From NCBI GenBank assembly GCA_902651635.1, contig CACRSC010000042.1, forward strand, positions 167,183 through 231,182: 64,000 bases of DNA. Direction: 5' to 3'. Both the position numbers and the translations under genes were made by a program. Positions 1 through 9,209 of the stretch are shown piece by piece. Every line of letters begins with the position of its first letter. Positions within the stretch are counted from its first letter, which is position 1. Under the pieces are notes generated by a model. The model was not told the origin of the DNA. It worked only from the letters and a program-made list of their open reading frames with translations, and made no database searches. This stretch comes from Mastigamoeba balamuthi (Eukaryota; Evosea; Mastigamoebida; Mastigamoebidae).

Positions 1-340
1 ATAACTTTTCAATAGGGTTCAGGTCTGGGCTGCATGCTGGCCAGGGCAGTACCTTGCTCTTGTGCTTTGGATCGTTGTCCTCTTGCAGGATCCAGTCCTT
101 CTTCTTCCTTTCATAGAGCTTCTTTGCAGAGGGCAGAAGGTAGTTCTTATAGATTCCACACATTCTCTGGGAATTGAGAATTCCAGTGAACATATACAGG
201 GCTTCAAATCCTTTCTTCATAAACAACCCCATACATGAACCTTGTCTGTTGAACAATTTTTGTATCTTCTTTGGCTGAAGTGCAGCAAATGTAGCAATGT
301 ATGTGCTGAATGTGTATTTAGTGAATGAATGAGCTACATG
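1..340 (-). mobile_element. Tc1/mariner transposase fragment
   Basis: Read on the minus strand, the first ~150 bases encode the end of the Tc1/mariner DDE catalytic core: WILQEDNDPKHKSKV followed by LPWPACSPDLNPIEKL. This matches the family pattern of the second catalytic Asp (DNDPKH) and the SPDLNPIE motif holding the third acidic residue. Upstream sequence (KVHVWGC near 215-245) is in another frame, so at least one frameshift separates the blocks. The element runs off the left edge. It is a degenerate copy and no terminal repeat is visible. Confidence 0.85.
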
Positions 341-515
341 CACAAAATGCGTTTATGTGCATGCAGCATGTGACACGATTGACGCGATGTGACGTTGCAA
401 TTATTCTCAGTTTTTTCACTAAAATCGATTCATATAATGATGCACTTAGCCCGATTTTTTCAGACACCTAAAATCACTCTCTACTCCCCCTTGCATCTGC
501 TCTCACCTCTCACAT

Positions 516-1597
516 ATGTCTGCAGCCCCACCTTTCTGCCCCCCCCGCCCCCACCTGTGTGCATTGTGCCACCTTCCCCAGCTGCTGCTGCATGGCTGTG
601 GAAAGGCGACAGCCTTCACACTCTGGTGTGGGCTGTTACCGAGTACATGGCTGTACTGTACAGCTCTAAGTTCAAGTGGGAGCCCACCGATCAGCAGTTC
701 CGTGCATGGGCACTGCTGGTCGTGTGGTGTGACACAAAAGACCTCAAGGTATGTGCTCCCTTCCCTGCTTCCACCTTTCTTTCCCTTGAGTCCCCTTAAT
801 CCCCCTTAATCCCCCTTAATCCCCTTCTTTTCCCTCCCTTGTTTTCCCTTAACTGACATTTGTGTCCCCTCCCCCTGCAGAACCGCTGCAATTCATGGCA
901 GGTGGGCAAGAAAAACTTGCCTGTCCCCGAATTGAGTGAACTCACCTCGAGCTCCTTCTTAGAGAAGGAGGCCCAGGCCCATTGCAAAAGCCTGAGCTGA
1001 AAGGTGTGTGTTTCCAAACCCCCCCCTTTCTTCCTTCTCTTCCTGGAGTTTTTGTTTGTAGTTGATCAAGAGGAAGAGGGGTTTTTGTTCCCAATTTTTG
1101 CACTTCTGGCACTTAATGCAATTAATGTGATTAATGCACAATTAAGCGCATCTTGTGCATATAGTGTATTATTCAATTCTTACACTTTAGTGGTCAGCAG
1201 CTGAGACTTTGAAGAAAGCCAAGGCCAAGCTGGCCAAAAGGCACAGGAAGAAGGTCTCTTCTCTTTGTATGCTCAACCTCATCAGCAACCCTGTACAATA
1301 TGAGCATGCTGCTGCCAGGGTTGCAGCACGGGAAGCAGAGGAAGCAGCCACGATGGCTGCAGCTGTTAAGGTCTGTCCCTTCCCCTTCTTCTTTCTCCTG
1401 CTCCTTTCACTGCCCTCTTCCTTATGTTTAAACTAACTTAATGTATACAGAACAGGGCCCCTGAGGCCCCTGAGAAGGAGCAGCAGGAGCAGCAGCAGAA
1501 CATTAACTGGGACGACCTGACCATGCATCCTGAGGATGTGCGGCACCTGTGCGGCGCCTCTCTGCTCAGCAGAAGAGGCACCGCACAGTGCTGCTGA
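516..1597 (+). CDS. spliced orphan gene in repeat-type DNA
   Basis: I do not recognise the product. Four blocks look like exons: about 570-748 (WKGDSLHTLVWAVTEYMAV onward, ending AAG|GTATGT), 881-1000 (after CCCTGCAG), 1201-1370 (after GTCAGCAG, ending AAG|GTCTGT) and 1451-1597 (after TATACAG). The third block is basic and Ala-rich (KKAKAKLAKRHRKK), and the fourth has a Gln/Glu run and ends in TGA. Block 2 ends in an in-frame TGA at 998-1000, so either the splicing differs from my reading or the copy is broken. Base composition and context resemble the repeated element genes at 32 and 63 kb rather than the GC-rich housekeeping genes. Confidence 0.35.
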
Positions 1598-2930
1598 AGC
1601 AGCAAAAAAATTAATTAATTTTTACAAACTTTGTAGAAATTTTGTATGATTTTATATCACTGTTTGCGATATAAAACGATTTAATCACTTTTGGCAATGT
1701 ATTAATTGAATTTAGTGATTATATTGATTAAATTGCTAAATGTGCTATACATGTACAACACGTGTATATAGTGCATTTATTGATATCATTTTATTCATTT
1801 TTCTGATTAATATGCATTGCACATTACATACATATAGCACTGATGCACTAATTGTGCTTGGAAAATTAGTGCTAAATAGTGCTAATTCAGCACTAAATCT
1901 AGTACTGAAAAAGTCGCACTACATGTGCTACTTTAGCGCTTCAGTGCATAAAACACAGTGATGACCAACTGTTTAATAAACATGCTCTCTGGGACTGTTA
2001 AGAGACTTTGCAGATCCAATAATTATGATATGTCAGCCAATAGCTCTTAACCAGCCTCTTTCTCTTGTGCTTTGTGTTGGTGATTTTTGCAGTCATTGAT
2101 TGTCTCACTAGTATAAAAATAACGTCTGAAGGCATCGCCTCAGCCCTGATCCCCCAGGGGGGGTCTACAAAAAGTTATTGCCTTTTTTATGAGATCATTT
2201 TTGCTGAATCAGAATGGTTTGTAAATTAAAAGTCCCCTTATACATCACCCACTGTAAACCCCACTTCCCTTCCATAAATTCACCCTGGCCCTTTACAGGG
2301 CTTATCCCACACTGGTAGCAGAAGGGTATTTTGACAAAATTTTCAAGATAAAGAGGAATGTACCACAAATGTGCCAGAATTGTGTTGAAAAGTCTTGCTG
2401 TTCATTTATCGGAGCTGGCCCCATTGGCAGTTCCTTGTGTCCCATCTCACTGATAGTGGCCTCGATTTTGATTTGTTTCACTGAGGGAGAGTGGTTTGAA
2501 TGTACCTCTGGCCGGGTAGCCACAACTGAGGTGGTACGAACGATCCAGTGTTTGATATGCTCTCACTTGCTGGAGAGGACGCGTGTGCTGCTGCAGGATC
2601 AGAGGCATCAGTGTTGATTGCTGACACCTTGGGTCCCACACTCATGTGTTTTAAAACCTGTCATTCGAGTATCTAAAACCTCGTGATTTAACACTGAGTT
2701 AAACGCATTGGGCGCTTGGCAAGGCTTGTCCTAAGCGGAAGATTGTCTTGCTTTGTTGCCGCCTTTGATTGGGCCGGGATTCACCGCCTGTCCCTGTCCC
2801 CTCTGTTGTCCCTGCCGTCCCTCTCGTGGTCATAGCGCGACCCCCTGTCGTCAGGCGATCTCGCGCGCTTGGGCCTGCGTCCGTCCCTGTGTAGCGTTGT
2901 CAGTTGCGGGAAAGCCGCCCAGCCGGTCGG
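1598..2930. other. AT-rich intergenic, no supported gene
   Basis: The stretch is AT-rich with frequent stops in all frames. A minus-strand open stretch at 2302-2523 contains an unrecognised protein-like segment (ISEMGHKELPMG onward), possibly an element exon. I see no RNA gene or clear terminal repeat. Confidence 0.5.
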
Positions 2931-2933
2931 TGC

Positions 2934-4382
2934 TCACTCATCGTCCATGCCTTCGTGCTTGAAGAAGTTTGGGTTGAAGTACGCAGGCGGGACGGGCATT
3001 CCCCTTCCGCCCGGGGGCATGAACGGCATGTGCATTCCTCTGCCGCCCCGCCCCATCATGAACGGCATCCCCCTGCCTGCTTGCAACAAGGGCCGTGAGC
3101 AACGAACGGCAGCCAAACTGAACGGCAATCTCTCCGAACCACGCATGAACGGCGGAGGCCCAGCGACGAGCATCGGCGCCCCGGGCACCGCGATCGGGGG
3201 CTTCCCCATGACGCCCAGCATCGCGGGGTTGAACCCCCGGGGGGCATGACAGGCGGCATCCCGCCCGCCGCCACCGCAGCCGCAGCCGCAGCGCCCGCGG
3301 CCACGGCGGCGCTCTGCAGCGCGCTGGGGCTCACGAGGGCGGTGCTCAGGGCCCTCCCGCACAGCTCGCGCCCGCGGAGGCCGTCGCGAGCGCGCCAGGC
3401 GCAGTCGGGAGCCGCGTACGCGACGACCGCCGTCCCGCGCGAGCGCCCGTTGACCTCGTTCTCGCTGAACTGCACCGCCTTGACCTTGCCGTACGCCCCC
3501 GCCAGCTCCTCCACGTCCGCGTCCCTCGCCCACTGCCCCCCGCCCTCTCAGGTGAGCGACGCGGAGCACACGCGCCGAGGCCAGACAAGAAGAGAGAGAG
3601 AGAGAGAGGCGGAGGCAGAGAGAAGACAGGATAGTGAGAGGCACAGATAGAGAGGAGGAAGAGTGACAGAGAGGCGGAGAGAGACAGAGACAGAGACAGA
3701 AACAGAGAGGCGCATACACAAGAGGGAAGGTCGTACCCACGCAAGGTTGCCTATGGCCAGGGCGAGGCACGCAACCTCCTCCGGCGGCGGTGGCGCGCGG
3801 GCGGCGTCGTTGGTAGCGTCCGGCTGCTGCGGCTGCTGCNTCGCCCACTGCCCCCCGCCCTCTCAGGTGAGCGACGTGGAGCACACGCGCCGAGGCCGAG
3901 ACAAGAAGAGAGAGAGAGGCGGAGGCGGAGAGACAGAAACAGAGACAGGATAGTGAGAGGCACAGATAGAGAGGAGGAAGAGTGACAGAGAGGCGGAGAG
4001 AGACAGAGACAGAGACAGAGAGGCGCATACACAAGAGGGAAGGTCGTACCCACGCAAGGTTGCCTATGGCCAGGGCGAGGCACGCAACCTCCTCCGGCGG
4101 CGGTGGCGCGCGGGCGGCGTCGTTGGTAGCGTCCGGCTGCTGCGGCTGCTGCGGCTGCTGCTGCTGCTGCTGCTGCGGAGGCTCGTCGGGGTGCGTGGGC
4201 TCCTGCTCCTGCTTGGGCTGGGTCGGCGTCGAGGCGTCCGTGGGCGCCGGCAGCGAGGGGGCCGAGGACGACGGCGCCGCCGCCACGGAGACGTCGGCGT
4301 ACAGGCCGTAGTCTGTGCCGTCGTCGGCAGCGCCGTCGGTCGCTGTCTTGGCGATATCGCTGTACAGGTCGTACTCGGACAT
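2934..4382 (-). CDS. CPSF6: CFIm68-like mRNA 3'-processing factor (CPSF6 family)
   Basis: The family is the large subunit of cleavage factor Im, which pairs with the 25-kDa NUDIX subunit and influences poly(A) site choice in the nucleus. The start is at 4382 (MSEYDLYSDIA). An acidic/Pro region with polyQ follows, then an RRM that begins AIGNLAW at the end of exon 1 (4382-4050). Exon 2 begins at 3532 with WARDADVEELAG, restoring the W-W seen in CPSF6 RNP2, and continues into RNP1-like NGRSRGTAVVAY. The tail is Met/Pro/Gly-rich and ends PPAYFNPNFFKHEG. Near 3235-3245 the frame slips by one base in a C6G5 run, probably a sequencing or assembly indel. A 63-nt in-frame intron near 3083-3145 is possible. 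The first intron contains a duplicated segment around an N at 3840. Confidence 0.75.
   Translation of the reverse strand: MSEYDLYSDIAKTATDGAADDGTDYGLYADVSVAAAPSSSAPSLPAPTDASTPTQPKQEQEPTHPDEPPQQQQQQQPQQPQQPDATNDAARAPPPPEEVACLALAIGNLAWVRPSLLCMRLSVSVSVSLRLSVTLPPLYLCLSLSCLCFCLSASASLSLLVSASARVLHVAHLRGRGAVGXAAAAAAGRYQRRRPRATAAGGGCVPRPGHRQPCVGTTFPLVYAPLCFCLCLCLSPPLCHSSSSLSVPLTILSSLCLRLSLSLSSCLASARVLRVAHLRGRGAVGEGRGRGGAGGGVRQGQGGAVQRERGQRALARDGGRRVRGSRLRLARSRRPPRARAVREGPEHRPREPQRAAERRRGRGRCGCGCGGGGRDAACHAPRGFNPAMLGVMGKPPIAVPGAPMLVAGPPPFMRGSERLPFSLAAVRCSRPLLQAGRGMPFMMGRGGRGMHMPFMPPGGRGMPVPPAYFNPNFFKHEGMDDE
3526..4155. repeat. near-identical tandem duplicate around an assembly N
   Basis: The segment from TCGCCCACTGCC at about 3526 to GGCTGCTGC at 3839 recurs from 3841 to about 4155, with a few substitutions and small length changes in the GA-rich part. 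Each copy holds the 3' end of CFIm68 exon 1, the whole GA-rich intron and the first bases of exon 2. The N at 3840 sits at the CAG/polyQ tract where the copies meet. The simplest reading is two haplotypes or two contig ends joined during assembly. Confidence 0.7.
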
Positions 4383-4888
4383 CGCGGCGCGCAAAACGAC
4401 TCTGGTTTCAAGATATGGCCCAAGATCCTTGTGGCACGTCAGAACAAACAAATATCTTCGAAATGATCTCGGTCTCACATTGATGATCTGGATCTCGTGA
4501 GAGAAGAAGAATCAGGGTCATGGTGCATCCGCTTGCTGTGTACCTCCCTAAGTGCATTCTCTTTGCTCGAATTCCCACACGTACCACACAGCTCGTGCAC
4601 GCGATTCGCAGCAGGCGAAGCCCCCTGCCAGGTGCTTGACCTCATCAATCAGATTATGGACTGTATCTCCTGTGCCTCTGCGAAGCAACACCCACTCCTT
4701 TTGTTGCAGTTACTGCGTTCGTTGGTGCGCCCCACAACAAACACATGACTTGGTGAGTGATTGAATGACATTTCCATGTTGCACGCAATCGTTGGGGCGC
4801 GCGTCATTGTTCAGATGAGCCATGAGGCCTTGCCCTCATTGTGGCAGGGGGAGCACGTTGTGCGGAGCTCGAGCGCAGTATTGTCGCC

Positions 4889-6707
4889 TCAGTGCTTCTT
4901 GATCTTGGAGATCCACTCGTTGACGAAGGTCCTCAGGTGGGGCTGCACGCCGTCGACGAGCTCGTAGCCGCAGGTGACGTAGGGCTTCTTGAGGTCGATG
5001 AGCGTCGCGAGGTCGATGGGCGTGGCGATGCAGACGACGTCGCAGTCGACGCCCTCGATCGTCTCCTTGAGGTCCTTGAGCTGCTGGTCGTAGTAGCCCA
5101 TGGCCGGCAGCGTCAGGCCCTGGCCCGCCCACTCGAGGTGCTTCCACTTCTCGAAGAGCGCCTTGAGCGAGCCCTTGGCCGCCGGGCGCGGGTCCGCGAT
5201 CGAGCCGGCGCCGTAGCGGTCGCAGGCGATCTTGCCGGCGCCGAAGGGCATCTCGCCGTGGGTCAGCGTGGGCCCGTCGTCGATGGTGAGGACCTTCTTG
5301 CCCTTCATCATCTCAGGGTGGTCGACGGTGACCTCGCTGACGCCCATAATGACGTGGGCGTGCGGGTTGTAGCGCTTGGCGTTCTTGACGACCTCCTCGA
5401 CCTTGTCCTTGGGCGCCGAGTTGACCTTGTTGATCACGATGACGTCTGCGCGGCGGAAGTTGACCGAGCCGGGGTAGTAGGCCAGCTCATGGCCCGGGCG
5501 GAACGGGTCGGCGATGGTGATCCAGAAGTCGGGCTTGTAGAAGGGGAAGTCGTTGTTGCCGCCGTCCCAGATGATCACGTCGGCCTCCTTCTCGGCCTGC
5601 TCGAGGATCGCCCCGTAGTCGACGCCCGCGTAGACGACGGTGCCGCGCTTGATGTGCATCTCGTACTCCTCGCGCTCCTCGACCGTCACCTTGTGCTTGT
5701 CGAGGTCCGCGAACGTCTCGAAGCGCTGCACGGCCTGCGCCGCCAGGTCGCCGTACGGCATCGGGTGGCGGATGGCCACGCACTTGAGGTTCGCCTCGCG
5801 CAGCAGCTGCGCCACGTAGCGGCTCGTCTGGCTCTTGCCGCAGCCCGTGCGGACCGCAACGACCGCGACGACGGGCTTCTTCGACTGGATCCACGTGTGC
5901 TCGGGGCACAGGAAGCCGAAGTCAGCACCTGCACGTCGGCCCTCATCAGTGCTCGGGTCGTGGGGGGCGTCTGCCGTTGGGATGCGGGGCTGGATGGTTG
6001 GCAGTACCGGCGGAGAGGACGCGGTGGCCGATGTTCATGACCGTCTGGTTGTTGAGGTCCGAGTACGACAGGATGCAGCGGTCCACGTTGTGCTCCTTGA
6101 TGAGCTTCTCGAGGTCCTCCTCGGGCCAGATCGGCAGGCCCTAGGGGCGGAGACAGGACGTGAGGCGGTGCGGTGGAGCAGCGGCAGTGCGTTATTCTCG
6201 ATTTCGCCCGTCGGTGCCTGTGCTGTGTTTTTTCAACCCACCGCCGCAGGCATCACAGGATTGGAGGACGCCTCGTCCAAAAACGCCGCGGGAGACAGAG
6301 GAACGATGGAAGAATGGAGTGGGGAGGGGGGGAGTGGCCTCTGTGTGTGTTGCAGGGCGCGCGAATGCCAAACTGGCCAAATTTGGCCCCTCGTGGGCGC
6401 TTTTCCTCGCTGCCAACCGAACCCGAAGGGCTCATAAAATCGACCAACGCGTACCTTGGGGTAGTGAGGGCCGGCGAGCACCGCGGGGTAGCTGCGGCTG
6501 TCGATCTGGTCGGGGCCACACACAGCGTCAGCACTCGAGGGGCCGCCAAAGGGCCAGTGTGCGGGAGGAGGTCCGTACGTTGGGGATCTGGGTGGCAGTG
6601 AAGCCGACGACCTCGTACTTGTCGTTCTTGCGGAAGAACGTGTTGAAGTTGTGGAAGTCGCGGCCAGCAGCGCCGATGATGATGACCCTCTCCCTTACCG
6701 CTGCCAT
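4889..6707 (-). CDS. COG2403-type predicted GTPase (cDPG synthetase-related)
   Basis: The protein is about 430 aa and matches the bacterial/archaeal COG2403 family, related to cyclic 2,3-diphosphoglycerate synthetase. Its biochemical role in eukaryotes is unknown. Four exons join in frame: 6707-6579 (MAAVRERVIIIGAAGRDFHN), 6505-6455, 6140-6008 and 5928-4889. Exon 1 gives the N-terminal GAAGRDFHNFN motif. Exon 4 carries the P-loop RTGCGKSQTSRYV, then RHPMPYGDL, a DGGNND block and INKVNSAP. Donors are GTACGG, GTACGC and GTACTG. Intact Walker A and full length argue for a working NTPase. The presence of introns and host-like GC content shows it is nuclear rather than bacterial contamination. Confidence 0.88.
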
Positions 6708-7464
6708 GATTGCTGTAGCTTGGCTGGTTTGCTTTGGTTGCTGTAGCTTGTGCTGTGCCCCTGAACACGAAGAAGTGAAGCTGCGGCCGACGTCATTCGG
6801 ACCAGCACCGGAGCTGATTCGGCGAATCCTGTGATCTCCGGTGTGGCGGTGGACGTGTAAACAGCTCCGCTCGGGCGGGAGACATTCGTTCTCGACGACT
6901 CGGGGCCTCATCTCTTTGGGGTCTCTGCCATCGATCGTGAGCGAGTGATGCATACCGGGCTGCCGCCCAGCCTACATCCCGCGTGTGAACTGCGAGCGCA
7001 GTGTTCGGAGAGAAGGTCGCTCGAGCTCTCACAGAGTGTGAGCAATAGGGCGACCGTCAACGGGGAAGAGGAATGTGGGTTTTCGGGGTGGCCTACGGTG
7101 CCTTGCCTTTCATTCAAGCAATACTTGCTGGACCTTTCATTTGACCTTTGTTTTTCCGAGGCACCTGAGGGCGAGACCTGTCGTTGGGGGAAAGCACTAC
7201 CCACTCAGACGGATGCGGTACGCTTGAAGCCGAGTGGAAAGCAGACAGCACCCGCCAGATCCCGGGTTTTTGTTGCCTGGGATTCAGCAGATGGCTGTTG
7301 AGATGCATCTCCCGAACCCATTTCTTTCATGTCCACCCGTCGTTATTTACGCGTTCCAGTGACAGAGGGTGCCAGAATCTGCACAGCAATCAACGAATCT
7401 TGGCAGATTTTTCTATTTCCTCTGTGCACGTTTAAACCACCCCAGGCAGGCCAACCCTCCTCGC
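6708..7464. other. intergenic between divergent genes
   Basis: This is the shared upstream region of the minus-strand GTPase gene (start 6707) and the plus-strand LRR gene. Composition drops relative to the flanking coding DNA. I see no conserved ORF or RNA gene. Confidence 0.4.
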
Positions 7465-9030
7465 ATGTTCGCCTCCTTCGACATGTCTGCCGCCGCCATG
7501 TACGACGCCCGCCACCCGGCACCACCACCCCCCCACCGCGGGAGGGCGCACGCCACGTCGCAGCGCCGCGCTCTGACCGCCCCGCTCGCAGGGCGCCGGC
7601 ACCCGGGGCGACCGAATCTGCACAGCCGCGCCCGCAGGTCACGTTCGCCACCGAGTCGGTGCCCATCACGCCGGACCTGCTGCTGCAGGTGGCGCCCGCC
7701 CACGCCACGGTGGCGTCGTCGCTGGACCTGTCGCGCGAGCTCTCCGACGACCAGTTCATCATCCCGCACTTCCTGCTCCGCGAGCCCCCGCCCTCGCTCG
7801 TCAGCCGCAAGAAGCCCGTCCTCGTCACAGGCGAGAGCGGAGCCCCCCCTCCCTCCCCTCCACCCTCCACCCCTCGGGCTCTCATCGCAGCGTGGCCGCG
7901 GGGGTGCAGACGAGGACGTGGCGCACGGGCTGATGTTCCTGTACGACGCCGAGTGCAGGGACTACCTCGAGGACGGCGTGCAGTGGCGGCAGAGCAAGAT
8001 GGTCGTCAAGTTCGTCGTCGAGTCGGTGGGCACGTACCGCCTGCGCAACCGCAAGGGCCAGCCGGGGCAGCCCGTCATGCGGCGCCAGACGTGGCAGGGG
8101 CTGCCGCCGTGCGAGAACTGGAGGCGGGTCGAGTACCGCCTGATACTGCGCGAGCAGCTCTTCAACGCCAAGGCCGACGACGGCACAGAGCACGAGTTCA
8201 AGAGCGCCGTCGTGCAGCCGCACCCGCGCGTCGTGCACTACTTCCGCAAGCGCGTCGAGTGCCCGGCGCCCTGCGAGATCTTCCGCTCGCTGCTGACGGT
8301 GCAGGACTACTCGCCCAGGCGCGGGTACTACACAGACAGCACGCACGTCATCGCCGTCTGCGCGGCCCTGCGCAGCTGCGCCGAGGTGTCGTGCATGTTC
8401 GACGGCGAGCGCGTGCGGGCCACGCAGGTCGCCGACGGCGCCTTCTCGTTCAACACGCCGCTGCGCATGGGCCCGCGCATCGCGTTCTGGCAGCTCGTGG
8501 GCGACGGGGGGCTGTCGACGAGGCCGCAGGCCTTCAGCCTGGTGCCCCCGGCCAGCATGGCGTTCGTGTCGTTCGCCGGGGCGAGGCTCAGCGCCTGCCC
8601 CATGTCGATGCTGGCGCTGCGCGAGTTCAGGCACGGCGTCCGCGAGCTCGACGTCAGCAGCAACGTGCTGACAGACCCCAACGTCTCGTTCCTCGAGGGC
8701 TACAGCGACCTGACAGACCTGACCATCACCAACAACGAGCTCACAAGCGGGTCGCAGTTCCCGCTGCTGCCGCAGCTGACGACGCTCATCATTGATGGCA
8801 ACCACATTGAAGACCTGCCCAAGTGGGTGTCGGTGGTCTCACAGAGGTTCCCCGCGCTCAAGACCCTCAGCATGGTCGGAAACCCCGTGCAGTCGATGCT
8901 CGGGTACCGCGAGTACGTGTGCACACATCTGACGCAGCTGGTGCAGCTGGACAACGTCCCTGTGACAGACGCCGACAGAGTGTCCCGCTGCCCCCTGAAC
9001 GATTCGAGCATGCAGTGTGCCTCTGTCTGA
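7465..9030 (+). CDS. leucine-rich-repeat protein with C-terminal LRRcap
   Basis: A start at 7465 (MFASFDMSAAAMYD) is plausible, but the first splice is unresolved. The second coding block begins near 7638 (VTFATESVPITPDLLLQV) and ends at 7830. The main block runs 7910-9030, joined by an apparent GC-AG intron (donor ACAG|GCGAGA, acceptor GGTGCAG). The middle ~250 residues form a domain I do not recognise. The C-terminus has about three leucine-rich repeats (REFRHGVRELDVSSN, DLTDLTITNNELTSG, LTTLIIDGNHIEDLP), then NPVQSMLGYREYVCTHL and VQLDNVPVTDADR. That ending is the LRRcap type seen in U2A'-like and LRMDA-like proteins. It is probably a cytosolic adaptor; its partner is unknown. Confidence 0.65.
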   Translation: MFASFDMSAAAMYDARHPAPPPPHRGRAHATSQRRALTAPLAGRRHPGRPNLHSRARRSRSPPSRCPSRRTCCCRWRPPTPRWRRRWTCRASSPTTSSSSRTSCSASPRPRSSAARSPSSSQARAEPPLPPLHPPPLGLSSQRGRGGADEDVAHGLMFLYDAECRDYLEDGVQWRQSKMVVKFVVESVGTYRLRNRKGQPGQPVMRRQTWQGLPPCENWRRVEYRLILREQLFNAKADDGTEHEFKSAVVQPHPRVVHYFRKRVECPAPCEIFRSLLTVQDYSPRRGYYTDSTHVIAVCAALRSCAEVSCMFDGERVRATQVADGAFSFNTPLRMGPRIAFWQLVGDGGLSTRPQAFSLVPPASMAFVSFAGARLSACPMSMLALREFRHGVRELDVSSNVLTDPNVSFLEGYSDLTDLTITNNELTSGSQFPLLPQLTTLIIDGNHIEDLPKWVSVVSQRFPALKTLSMVGNPVQSMLGYREYVCTHLTQLVQLDNVPVTDADRVSRCPLNDSSMQCASV

Positions 9031-9209
9031 GTGGGCCAGCTGCTATGTGAAGAACCAGGAATGCAACACCATTTGTTTGAATTATCAAACATGGATCAGT
9101 TCCATCTCGGCCGAATTGGTGGGCACGGGTTGTTGAGCCGTTGTTAACGCGAAGCGGGTAGGGGTGAGTAGGGCTGATAGTCAAGGTCGAGCCTTTGGCC
9201 TTGGCCTGA

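Noticed and set aside
4841-6040. 399-codon plus-strand ORF opposite the COG2403 gene
   Set aside because: It is an antisense shadow caused by high GC at third positions; it crosses introns of the real gene and has Val/Leu/Arg-biased composition.
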